Assembly: GCA_964247055.1 (NCBI GenBank)
Contig: OZ176050.1
Location: forward strand, 62,001 to 126,000
Source of the DNA: Paragordius varius
Lineage: Eukaryota; Nematomorpha
Direction: 5' to 3'
Length of the DNA stretch: 64,000 bases
Shown here: positions 1 to 9,869 of the stretch, in pieces
Layout: each line of letters opens with the position of its first letter
How positions within the stretch are numbered: position 1 is the stretch's first letter
Made by a program: the position numbers and the translations under genes
The notes under the pieces: generated by a model
The model's database searches: none
What the model saw: only the letters and a program-made list of their open reading frames with translations
What the model was told of the DNA's origin: nothing

Positions 1-362
1 CACCATAATTTTTTTTGGGTAGCCCTATGGTAATTCCATCATCACCCCAAATATTTTGGGGATCGGACTATAAATGTAATTATATGAATTTTTTAAATAT
101 TTAAAAAATTTATTTTATACGATTTTAAAAATAAAAATGGCTACCTAAAATCCAAATTTGATCAGGTGATGTCACTATAATTTTTTTTGAGTAGCTCTAT
201 GGTAGTTCCATCATCACCCCAAATATTTTCGAGATCGGAGTATAAATGTAATTTTTATGAATTTTTTAAATATTTAAAAAATTTATTTTATACGATTTTA
301 AAAATAAAAATGGCTACCTAAAATCCAAATTTGATCAGGTGATGTCACTATAATTTTTTTTG

Positions 363-369
363 GGTAGCC
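363..369. other. Inverted-repeat arm GGTAGCC (pairs with 485-491)
   Basis: GGTAGCC at unit positions 18-24 is the exact reverse complement of GGCTACC at 140-146 of the same unit. It is one of the few G+C-rich spots. It is altered to GCGTAGC in C units, GAGTAGC in B units and GATAGCC in some others. Confidence 0.75.
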
Positions 370-384
370 CTATGGTAGTTCCAT

Positions 385-391
385 CATCACC
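385..391. other. Inverted-repeat arm CATCACC (pairs with 511-517)
   Basis: CATCACC at unit positions 40-46 is the exact reverse complement of GGTGATG at 166-172. From about 38.6 kb rightward a CATCACG variant is frequent, which changes the last base of the match. Confidence 0.75.
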
Positions 392-413
392 CCAAATATT
401 GTCGAGATCGGAG

Positions 414-420
414 TATAAAT
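414..420 (+). other. TATAAAT motif (example copy)
   Basis: TATAAAT lies at unit positions 69-75 in nearly every unit, directly after the class-defining block. It resembles a TATA box, but a chance match is expected at 74% A+T and no initiator or product is visible. Promoter activity is not claimed. Confidence 0.3.
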
Positions 421-432
421 GTAATTTTTATG

Positions 433-456
433 AATTTTTTAAATATTTAAAAAATT
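433..456. other. Perfect 24-bp AT palindrome (example copy)
   Basis: Unit positions 88-111 form a perfect inverted repeat centred on AAATATTT, with T6 and A6 arms and AA/TT at the outer ends. It occurs in almost all of the 370 units. The commonest exception is a T-to-C change at unit position 99 (AAACATTT), which breaks the centre. It could extrude as a cruciform, or bind a dimeric or AT-hook/minor-groove protein. This function is inferred, not shown. Confidence 0.9.
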
Positions 457-484
457 TATTTTATACGATTTTAAAAATAAAAAT

Positions 485-491
485 GGCTACC
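485..491. other. Inverted-repeat arm GGCTACC
   Basis: This is the reverse complement of GGTAGCC at 363-369. In F units and some A and C units it reads GGATACC. In some units between 41 and 55.5 kb the preceding ATGGCT becomes ATAACT. Confidence 0.75.
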
Positions 492-510
492 TAAAATCCA
501 AATTTGATCA

Positions 511-520
511 GGTGATGTCA
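511..520. other. GGTGATG arm and GTGA-TG-TCAC dyad at the unit junction
   Basis: GGTGATG at unit positions 166-172 pairs with CATCACC at 40-46. It also begins a short dyad across the unit boundary, GTGA-TG-TCAC, which extends to five-base arms in units starting CACC. The embedded TGATGTCA is one base from the CRE-type bZIP site TGACGTCA. CGCC-start units change the last base to G. Confidence 0.65.
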
Positions 521-691
521 CTATAATTTTTTTTGGGTAGCCCTATGGTAGTTCCATCATCACCCCAAATATTTTCGAGATCGGAGTATAAATGTAATTT
601 TTATGAATTTTTTAAATATTTAAAAAATTTATTTTATACGATTTTAAAAATAAAAATGGCTACCTAAAATCCAAATTTGATCAGGTGATGT

Positions 692-864
692 CACTATAAA
701 TTTTTTTGGGTAGCCCTATGGTAGTTCCATCATCACCCCAAATATTTTCGAGATCGGAGTATAAATGTAATTTTTATGAATTTTTTAAATATTTAAAAAA
801 TTTATTTTATACGATTTTAAAAATAAAAATGGCTACCTAAAATCCAAATTTGATCAGGTGATGT
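692..864 (+). repeat. Type E unit (ATAAATTTTTTT, class II)
   Basis: T at position 9 is replaced by A, giving ATAAATTTTTTTGGG, with a TTTTCGAGATCGGAG block. E units are frequent up to about 25 kb; hybrids with this start persist at 26989 and 28546. I saw none farther right. Confidence 0.9.
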
Positions 865-1210
865 CACCATAATTTTTTTTGCGTAGCCCTATGGTTGTTC
901 CATCATCACCCCAAATATTTTGGGGATCGGACTATAAATGTAATTTTTATGAATTTTTTAAATATTTAAAAAATTTATTTTATACGATTTTAAAAATAAA
1001 AATGGATACCTAAAATCCAAATTTGATCAGGTGATGTCACTATAATTTTTTTTGGGTAGCCCTATGGTAATTCCATCATCACCCCAAATATTTTGGGGAT
1101 CGGACTATAAATGTAATTTTTATGAATTTTTTAAATATTTAAAAAATTTATTTTATACGATTTTAAAAATAAAAATGGATACCTAAAATCCAAATTTGAT
1201 CAGGTGATGT

Positions 1211-1383
1211 CACTATAATTTTTTTTGGGTAGCCCTATGGTAATTCCATCATCACCCCAAATATTTTGGGGATCGGACTATAAATGTAATTTTTATGAAT
1301 TTTTTAAATATTTAAAAAATTTATTTTATACGATTTTAAAAATAAAAATGGCTACCTAAAATCCAAATTTGATCAGGTGATGT
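1211..1383 (+). repeat. Type A unit (class I, GGTAATTCC)
   Basis: Class I unit: it starts CACT, has GGGTAGCCC, A at position 33 (GGTAATTCC), and the linked TTGGGGATCGGACTA block. Variants carry GGATACC (1038-1210, 8829-9001) or a one-base-shorter TTATATG segment (A*, units at 1, 10562, 13675 and 19034). Confidence 0.9.
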
Positions 1384-1556
1384 CACTATAATTTTTTTTG
1401 AGTAGCTCTATGGTAGTTCCATCATCACCCCAAATATTTTCGAGATCGGAGTATAAATGTAGTTTTTATGAATTTTTTAAATATTTAAAAAATTTATTTT
1501 ATACGATTTTAAAAATAAAAATGGCTACCTAAAATCCAAATTTGATCAGGTGATGT
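1384..1556 (+). repeat. Type B unit (GAGTAGCTC)
   Basis: It is defined by paired changes at positions 18 and 24 that turn GGGTAGCCC into GAGTAGCTC. It is usually class II; this copy also has TGTAGTTTTT. A class I version (Bg) occurs at 2598, 4155 and 11945. The last B units I saw are at 20415 and 23529, where a private AATTATTTTT links the two 18-mers. Confidence 0.9.
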
Positions 1557-1732
1557 CACCATAATTTTTTTTGCGTAGCCCTATGGTTGTTCCATCATCA
1601 CCCCAAATATTTTGGGGATCGGAGGACTATAAATGTAATTTTTATGAATTTTTTAAATATTTAAAAAATTTATTTTATACGATTTTAAAAATAAAAATGG
1701 CTACCTAAAATCCAAATTTGATCAGGTGATGT
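1557..1732 (+). repeat. Type C+ unit, 176 bp with 3-bp GGA insertion
   Basis: This C unit reads GGGGATCGGAGGACTA, a duplication of GGA that lengthens it to 176 bp. Identical insertions occur in the units at 7961, 9348 and 15231, each followed by D and E, so the four copies share descent by block duplication. Confidence 0.92.
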
Positions 1733-2078
1733 CACTATAATTTTTTTTGGGTAGCCCTATGGTAGTTCCATCATCACCCCAAATATTGTCGAGATCGGAG
1801 TATAAATGTAATTTTTATGAATTTTTTAAATATTTAAAAAATTTATTTTATACGATTTTAAAAATAAAAATGGCTACCTAAAATCCAAATTTGATCAGGT
1901 GATGTCACTATAAATTTTTTTGGGTAGCCCTATGGTAGTTCCATCATCACCCCAAATATTTTCGAGATCGGAGTATAAATGTAATTTTTATGAATTTTTT
2001 AAATATTTAAAAAATTTATTTTATACGATTTTAAAAATAAAAATGGCTACCTAAAATCCAAATTTGATCAGGTGATGT

Positions 2079-2251
2079 CGCCATAATTTTTTTTGGGTAG
2101 CCCTATGGTAGTTCCATCATCACCCCAAATATTGTCGAGATCGGAGTATAAATGTAATTTTTATGAATTTTTTAAATATTTAAAAAATTTATTTTATACG
2201 ATTTTAAAAATAAAAATGGCTACCTAAAATCCAAATTTGATCAGGTGATGT
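2079..2251 (+). repeat. Type G unit (CGCC start, ATTGTCGAG)
   Basis: The A-to-G change at position 2 gives a CGCC start on an otherwise D-like unit. It opens the 9-mer HORs at 2079 and 3636. Confidence 0.88.
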
Positions 2252-2424
2252 CACCATAATTTTTTTTGCGTAGCCCTATGGTTGTTCCATCATCACCCCA
2301 AATATTTTGGGGATCGGACTATAAATGTAATTTTTATGAATTTTTTAAATATTTAAAAAATTTATTTTATACGATTTTAAAAATAAAAATGGCTACCTAA
2401 AATCCAAATTTGATCAGGTGATGT
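2252..2424 (+). repeat. Type C unit (GCGTAGCCC, GGTTGTTCC, class I)
   Basis: Class I unit with C at position 18 and T at position 32. It is abundant throughout, starting CACC mainly in the left part and CGCC from about 16 kb on. A subset carries AAACATTT in the palindrome (for example 16271-16443). Confidence 0.9.
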
Positions 2425-3116
2425 CACTATAATTTTTTTTGGGTAGCCCTATGGTAGTTCCATCATCACCCCAAATATTGTCGAGATCGGAGTATAAATG
2501 TAATTTTTATGAATTTTTTAAATATTTAAAAAATTTATTTTATACGATTTTAAAAATAAAAATGGCTACCTAAAATCCAAATTTGATCAGGTGATGTCAC
2601 TATAATTTTTTTTGAGTAGCTCTATGGTAGTTCCATCATCACCCCAAATATTTTGGGGATCGGACTATAAATGTAATTTTTATGAATTTTTTAAATATTT
2701 AAAAAATTTATTTTATACGATTTTAAAAATAAAAATGGCTACCTAAAATCCAAATTTGATCAGGTGATGTCACTATAATTTTTTTTGGGTAGCCCTATGG
2801 TAGTTCCATCATCACCCCAAATATTGTCGAGATCGGAGTATAAATGTAATTTTTATGAATTTTTTAAATATTTAAAAAATTTATTTTATACGATTTTAAA
2901 AATAAAAATGGCTACCTAAAATCCAAATTTGATCAGGTGATGTCACTATAAATTTTTTTGGGTAGCCCTATGGTAGTTCCATCATCACCCCAAATATTTT
3001 CGAGATCGGAGTATAAATGTAATTTTTATGAATTTTTTAAATATTTAAAAAATTTATTTTATACGATTTTAAAAATAAAAATGGCTACCTAAAATCCAAA
3101 TTTGATCAGGTGATGT

Positions 3117-3289
3117 CACCATAATTTTTTTTGGGTAGCCCTATGGTAGTTCCATCATCACCCCAAATATTTTCGAGATCGGAGTATAAATGTAGTTTTT
3201 ATGAATTTTTTAAATATTTAAAAAATTTATTTTATACGATTTTAAAAATAAAAATGGATACCTAAAATCCAAATTTGATCAGGTGATGT
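3117..3289 (+). repeat. Type F unit (TGTAGTTTTT, GGATACC)
   Basis: Class II unit starting CACC, with A-to-G at position 79 (TGTAGTTTTT) and usually C-to-A at position 142 (GGATACC). In HORs it follows E and precedes D (left blocks) or A (14.7-26 kb blocks). A version keeping GGCTACC occurs at 17309, 26297, 27335 and 28892. Confidence 0.9.
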
Positions 3290-3635
3290 CACTATAATTT
3301 TTTTTGGGTAGCCCTATGGTAGTTCCATCATCACCCCAAATATTGTCGAGATCGGAGTATAAATGTAATTTTTATGAATTTTTTAAATATTTAAAAAATT
3401 TATTTTATACGATTTTAAAAATAAAAATGGCTACCTAAAATCCAAATTTGATCAGGTGATGTCACTATAAATTTTTTTGGGTAGCCCTATGGTAGTTCCA
3501 TCATCACCCCAAATATTTTGGGGATCGGACTATAAATGTAATTTTTATGAATTTTTTAAATATTTAAAAAATTTATTTTATACGATTTTAAAAATAAAAA
3601 TGGCTACCTAAAATCCAAATTTGATCAGGTGATGT

Positions 3636-5192
3636 CGCCATAATTTTTTTTGGGTAGCCCTATGGTAGTTCCATCATCACCCCAAATATTGTCGAGATCG
3701 GAGTATAAATGTAATTTTTATGAATTTTTTAAATATTTAAAAAATTTATTTTATACGATTTTAAAAATAAAAATGGCTACCTAAAATCCAAATTTGATCA
3801 GGTGATGTCACCATAATTTTTTTTGCGTAGCCCTATGGTTGTTCCATCATCACCCCAAATATTTTGGGGATCGGACTATAAATGTAATTTTTATGAATTT
3901 TTTAAATATTTAAAAAATTTATTTTATACGATTTTAAAAATAAAAATGGCTACCTAAAATCCAAATTTGATCAGGTGATGTCACTATAATTTTTTTTGGG
4001 TAGCCCTATGGTAGTTCCATCATCACCCCAAATATTGTCGAGATCGGAGTATAAATGTAATTTTTATGAATTTTTTAAATATTTAAAAAATTTATTTTAT
4101 ACGATTTTAAAAATAAAAATGGCTACCTAAAATCCAAATTTGATCAGGTGATGTCACTATAATTTTTTTTGAGTAGCTCTATGGTAGTTCCATCATCACC
4201 CCAAATATTTTGGGGATCGGACTATAAATGTAATTTTTATGAATTTTTTAAATATTTAAAAAATTTATTTTATACGATTTTAAAAATAAAAATGGCTACC
4301 TAAAATCCAAATTTGATCAGGTGATGTCACTATAATTTTTTTTGGGTAGCCCTATGGTAGTTCCATCATCACCCCAAATATTGTCGAGATCGGAGTATAA
4401 ATGTAATTTTTATGAATTTTTTAAATATTTAAAAAATTTATTTTATACGATTTTAAAAATAAAAATGGCTACCTAAAATCCAAATTTGATCAGGTGATGT
4501 CACTATAAATTTTTTTGGGTAGCCCTATGGTAGTTCCATCATCACCCCAAATATTTTCGAGATCGGAGTATAAATGTAATTTTTATGAATTTTTTAAATA
4601 TTTAAAAAATTTATTTTATACGATTTTAAAAATAAAAATGGCTACCTAAAATCCAAATTTGATCAGGTGATGTCACCATAATTTTTTTTGGGTAGCCCTA
4701 TGGTAGTTCCATCATCACCCCAAATATTTTCGAGATCGGAGTATAAATGTAGTTTTTATGAATTTTTTAAATATTTAAAAAATTTATTTTATACGATTTT
4801 AAAAATAAAAATGGATACCTAAAATCCAAATTTGATCAGGTGATGTCACTATAATTTTTTTTGGGTAGCCCTATGGTAGTTCCATCATCACCCCAAATAT
4901 TGTCGAGATCGGAGTATAAATGTAATTTTTATGAATTTTTTAAATATTTAAAAAATTTATTTTATACGATTTTAAAAATAAAAATGGCTACCTAAAATCC
5001 AAATTTGATCAGGTGATGTCACTATAAATTTTTTTGGGTAGCCCTATGGTAGTTCCATCATCACCCCAAATATTTTCGAGATCGGAGTATAAATGTAATT
5101 TTTATGAATTTTTTAAATATTTAAAAAATTTATTTTATACGATTTTAAAAATAAAAATGGCTACCTAAAATCCAAATTTGATCAGGTGATGT
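3636..5192. repeat. 9-mer HOR (1557 bp), copy 2
   Basis: Same order, G C D Bg D E F D E, in register with copy 1. By eye the only class-level difference is the ninth unit, which here is a normal class II E. A third, phase-shifted copy runs 11945-13501. Confidence 0.93.
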
Positions 5193-6230
5193 CGCCATAA
5201 TTTTTTTTGGGTAGCCCTATGGTAGTTCCATCATCACCCCAAATATTGTCGAGATCGGAGTATAAATGTAATTTTTATGAATTTTTTAAATATTTAAAAA
5301 ATTTATTTTATACGATTTTAAAAATAAAAATGGCTACCTAAAATCCAAATTTGATCAGGTGATGTCACTATAAATTTTTTTGGGTAGCCCTATGGTAGTT
5401 CCATCATCACCCCAAATATTTTCGAGATCGGAGTATAAATGTAATTTTTATGAATTTTTTAAATATTTAAAAAATTTATTTTATACGATTTTAAAAATAA
5501 AAATGGCTACCTAAAATCCAAATTTGATCAGGTGATGTCACTATAAATTTTTTTGGGTAGCCCTATGGTAGTTCCATCATCACCCCAAATATTTTCGAGA
5601 TCGGAGTATAAATGTAATTTTTATGAATTTTTTAAATATTTAAAAAATTTATTTTATACGATTTTAAAAATAAAAATGGCTACCTAAAATCCAAATTTGA
5701 TCAGGTGATGTCACCATAATTTTTTTTGGGTAGCCCTATGGTAGTTCCATCATCACCCCAAATATTTTCGAGATCGGAGTATAAATGTAGTTTTTATGAA
5801 TTTTTTAAATATTTAAAAAATTTATTTTATACGATTTTAAAAATAAAAATGGATACCTAAAATCCAAATTTGATCAGGTGATGTCACTATAATTTTTTTT
5901 GGGTAGCCCTATGGTAGTTCCATCATCACCCCAAATATTGTCGAGATCGGAGTATAAATGTAATTTTTATGAATTTTTTAAATATTTAAAAAATTTATTT
6001 TATACGATTTTAAAAATAAAAATGGCTACCTAAAATCCAAATTTGATCAGGTGATGTCACTATAAATTTTTTTGGGTAGCCCTATGGTAGTTCCATCATC
6101 ACCCCAAATATTTTCGAGATCGGAGTATAAATGTAATTTTTATGAATTTTTTAAATATTTAAAAAATTTATTTTATACGATTTTAAAAATAAAAATGGCT
6201 ACCTAAAATCCAAATTTGATCAGGTGATGT
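5193..6230. repeat. 6-mer block G E E F D E (1038 bp)
   Basis: Six units derived from the 9-mer: the C D Bg D part is absent and E is doubled. The next six units repeat the E E F D E order. Confidence 0.88.
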
Positions 6231-7268
6231 CACCATAATTTTTTTTGGGTAGCCCTATGGTAGTTCCATCATCACCCCAAATATTTTGGGGATCGGACTA
6301 TAAATGTAACTTTTATGAATTTTTTAAATATTTAAAAAATTTATTTTATACGATTTTAAAAATAAAAATGGCTACCTAAAATCCAAATTTGATCAGGTGA
6401 TGTCACTATAAATTTTTTTGGGTAGCCCTATGGTAGTTCCATCATCACCCCAAATATTTTCGAGATCGGAGTATAAATGTAATTTTTATGAATTTTTTAA
6501 ATATTTAAAAAATTTATTTTATACGATTTTAAAAATAAAAATGGCTACCTAAAATCCAAATTTGATCAGGTGATGTCACTATAAATTTTTTTGGGTAGCC
6601 CTATGGTAGTTCCATCATCACCCCAAATATTTTCGAGATCGGAGTATAAATGTAATTTTTATGAATTTTTTAAATATTTAAAAAATTTATTTTATACGAT
6701 TTTAAAAATAAAAATGGCTACCTAAAATCCAAATTTGATCAGGTGATGTCACCATAATTTTTTTTGGGTAGCCCTATGGTAGTTCCATCATCACCCCAAA
6801 TATTTTCGAGATCGGAGTATAAATGTAGTTTTTATGAATTTTTTAAATATTTAAAAAATTTATTTTATACGATTTTAAAAATAAAAATGGATACCTAAAA
6901 TCCAAATTTGATCAGGTGATGTCACTATAATTTTTTTTGGGTAGCCCTATGGTAGTTCCATCATCACCCCAAATATTGTCGAGATCGGAGTATAAATGTA
7001 ATTTTTATGAATTTTTTAAATATTTAAAAAATTTATTTTATACGATTTTAAAAATAAAAATGGCTACCTAAAATCCAAATTTGATCAGGTGATGTCACTA
7101 TAAATTTTTTTGGGTAGCCCTATGGTAGTTCCATCATCACCCCAAATATTTTCGAGATCGGAGTATAAATGTAATTTTTATGAATTTTTTAAATATTTAA
7201 AAAATTTATTTTATACGATTTTAAAAATAAAAATGGCTACCTAAAATCCAAATTTGATCAGGTGATGT
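6231..7268. repeat. 6-mer block, second copy with altered first unit
   Basis: Order is X E E F D E. The first unit (6231-6403) is class I, starts CACC and has a private TGTAACTTTT; the other five match 5366-6230 in order. Length is 1038 bp. Confidence 0.87.
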
Positions 7269-8655
7269 CACCATAATTTTTTTTGCGTAGCCCTATGGTT
7301 GTTCCATCATCACCCCAAATATTTTGGGGATCGGACTATAAATGTAATTTTTATGAATTTTTTAAATATTTAAAAAATTTATTTTATACGATTTTAAAAA
7401 TAAAAATGGATACCTAAAATCCAAATTTGATCAGGTGATGTCACTATAATTTTTTTTGGGTAGCCCTATGGTAATTCCATCATCACCCCAAATATTTTGG
7501 GGATCGGACTATAAATGTAATTTTTATGAATTTTTTAAATATTTAAAAAATTTATTTTATACGATTTTAAAAATAAAAATGGCTACCTAAAATCCAAATT
7601 TGATCAGGTGATGTCACTATAATTTTTTTTGGGTAGCCCTATGGTAGTTCCATCATCACCCCAAATATTGTCGAGATCGGAGTATAAATGTAATTTTTAT
7701 GAATTTTTTAAATATTTAAAAAATTTATTTTATACGATTTTAAAAATAAAAATGGCTACCTAAAATCCAAATTTGATCAGGTGATGTCACTATAATTTTT
7801 TTTGAGTAGCTCTATGGTAGTTCCATCATCACCCCAAATATTTTCGAGATCGGAGTATAAATGTAGTTTTTATGAATTTTTTAAATATTTAAAAAATTTA
7901 TTTTATACGATTTTAAAAATAAAAATGGCTACCTAAAATCCAAATTTGATCAGGTGATGTCACCATAATTTTTTTTGCGTAGCCCTATGGTTGTTCCATC
8001 ATCACCCCAAATATTTTGGGGATCGGAGGACTATAAATGTAATTTTTATGAATTTTTTAAATATTTAAAAAATTTATTTTATACGATTTTAAAAATAAAA
8101 ATGGCTACCTAAAATCCAAATTTGATCAGGTGATGTCACTATAATTTTTTTTGGGTAGCCCTATGGTAGTTCCATCATCACCCCAAATATTGTCGAGATC
8201 GGAGTATAAATGTAATTTTTATGAATTTTTTAAATATTTAAAAAATTTATTTTATACGATTTTAAAAATAAAAATGGCTACCTAAAATCCAAATTTGATC
8301 AGGTGATGTCACTATAAATTTTTTTGGGTAGCCCTATGGTAGTTCCATCATCACCCCAAATATTTTCGAGATCGGAGTATAAATGTAATTTTTATGAATT
8401 TTTTAAATATTTAAAAAATTTATTTTATACGATTTTAAAAATAAAAATGGCTACCTAAAATCCAAATTTGATCAGGTGATGTCACTATAAATTTTTTTGG
8501 GTAGCCCTATGGTAGTTCCATCATCACCCCAAATATTTTCGAGATCGGAGTATAAATGTAATTTTTATGAATTTTTTAAATATTTAAAAAATTTATTTTA
8601 TACGATTTTAAAAATAAAAATGGCTACCTAAAATCCAAATTTGATCAGGTGATGT
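7269..8655. repeat. 8-unit block C' A D B C+ D E E (1387 bp)
   Basis: Related to 865-2078 and 8656-9869, but with D in place of the second A and an extra E. Its length is 8 x 173 plus the 3-bp insertion in the fifth unit. Confidence 0.87.
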
Positions 8656-9869
8656 CACCATAATTTTTTTTGCGTAGCCCTATGGTTGTTCCATCATCAC
8701 CCCAAATATTTTGGGGATCGGACTATAAATGTAATTTTTATGAATTTTTTAAATATTTAAAAAATTTATTTTATACGATTTTAAAAATAAAAATGGATAC
8801 CTAAAATCCAAATTTGATCAGGTGATGTCACTATAATTTTTTTTGGGTAGCCCTATGGTAATTCCATCATCACCCCAAATATTTTGGGGATCGGACTATA
8901 AATGTAATTTTTATGAATTTTTTAAATATTTAAAAAATTTATTTTATACGATTTTAAAAATAAAAATGGATACCTAAAATCCAAATTTGATCAGGTGATG
9001 TCACTATAATTTTTTTTGGGTAGCCCTATGGTAATTCCATCATCACCCCAAATATTTTGGGGATCGGACTATAAATGTAATTTTTATGAATTTTTTAAAT
9101 ATTTAAAAAATTTATTTTATACGATTTTAAAAATAAAAATGGCTACCTAAAATCCAAATTTGATCAGGTGATGTCACTATAATTTTTTTTGAGTAGCTCT
9201 ATGGTAGTTCCATCATCACCCCAAATATTTTCGAGATCGGAGTATAAATGTAGTTTTTATGAATTTTTTAAATATTTAAAAAATTTATTTTATACGATTT
9301 TAAAAATAAAAATGGCTACCTAAAATCCAAATTTGATCAGGTGATGTCACCATAATTTTTTTTGCGTAGCCCTATGGTTGTTCCATCATCACCCCAAATA
9401 TTTTGGGGATCGGAGGACTATAAATGTAATTTTTATGAATTTTTTAAATATTTAAAAAATTTATTTTATACGATTTTAAAAATAAAAATGGCTACCTAAA
9501 ATCCAAATTTGATCAGGTGATGTCACTATAATTTTTTTTGGGTAGCCCTATGGTAGTTCCATCATCACCCCAAATATTGTCGAGATCGGAGTATAAATGT
9601 AATTTTTATGAATTTTTTAAATATTTAAAAAATTTATTTTATACGATTTTAAAAATAAAAATGGCTACCTAAAATCCAAATTTGATCAGGTGATGTCACT
9701 ATAAATTTTTTTGGGTAGCCCTATGGTAGTTCCATCATCACCCCAAATATTTTCGAGATCGGAGTATAAATGTAATTTTTATGAATTTTTTAAATATTTA
9801 AAAAATTTATTTTATACGATTTTAAAAATAAAAATGGCTACCTAAAATCCAAATTTGATCAGGTGATGT
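8656..9869. repeat. 7-unit block C' A' A B C+ D E, copy 2
   Basis: Same length (1214 bp), order and private variants as 865-2078. The following G, C and D units also match, so the duplicated tract is longer than this entry. Confidence 0.9.

Larger units (their letters stand above)
346..518 (+). repeat. Representative 173-bp satellite unit (subfamily D)
   Basis: This unit serves as the numbering standard. In order it holds: box CACTATAA (1-8); T8 tract (9-16); GGGTAGCCC (17-25); GGTAGTTCC (29-37); CATCATCACCCC (37-48); the class-defining ATTGTCGAGATCGGAG block (53-68); TATAAAT (69-75); an A/T tract; a 24-bp palindrome (88-111); TTATACGATTTTAAAAATAA (116-135); ATGGCTACC (138-146); CCAAATTTGATCAGGTGATG (153-172). 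G+C is 45 of 173. D is one of the commonest subfamilies and occurs from one end of the window to the other. Confidence 0.97.
1..864. repeat. Left-edge segment, units A* B D D-like E
   Basis: Five units. The first is 172 bp with the short TTATATG segment, followed by B. The same A*-B pair recurs at 10562, 13675 and 19034, so the segment is a truncated member of that HOR family cut by the window edge. Confidence 0.85.
865..2078. repeat. 7-unit block C' A' A B C+ D E, copy 1
   Basis: Seven units (1214 bp). The order, the GGATACC variants in the first two units and the 3-bp insertion in the fifth are all repeated at 8656-9869. The match continues into the following G, C and D units. The shift is 7791 bp (45 units plus two 3-bp insertions). 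Confidence 0.9.
2079..3635. repeat. 9-mer HOR (1557 bp), copy 1
   Basis: Unit order is G C D Bg D E F D E. It is exactly 9 x 173 bp and followed by a second copy. The last unit (3463-3635) differs: an E start joined to a class I block. Confidence 0.93.

Noticed and set aside
397-413. CENP-B-box-like TTCGnnnn...CGG in class II units (TTTTCGAGATCGGAG)
   Set aside because: It has TTCG and CGG, but the spacing and the required A and final G of the CENP-B box consensus do not fit.
414-420. TATAAAT as a promoter in every unit
   Set aside because: Such a match is expected by chance at 74% A+T; no start site, transcript or terminator can be supported.
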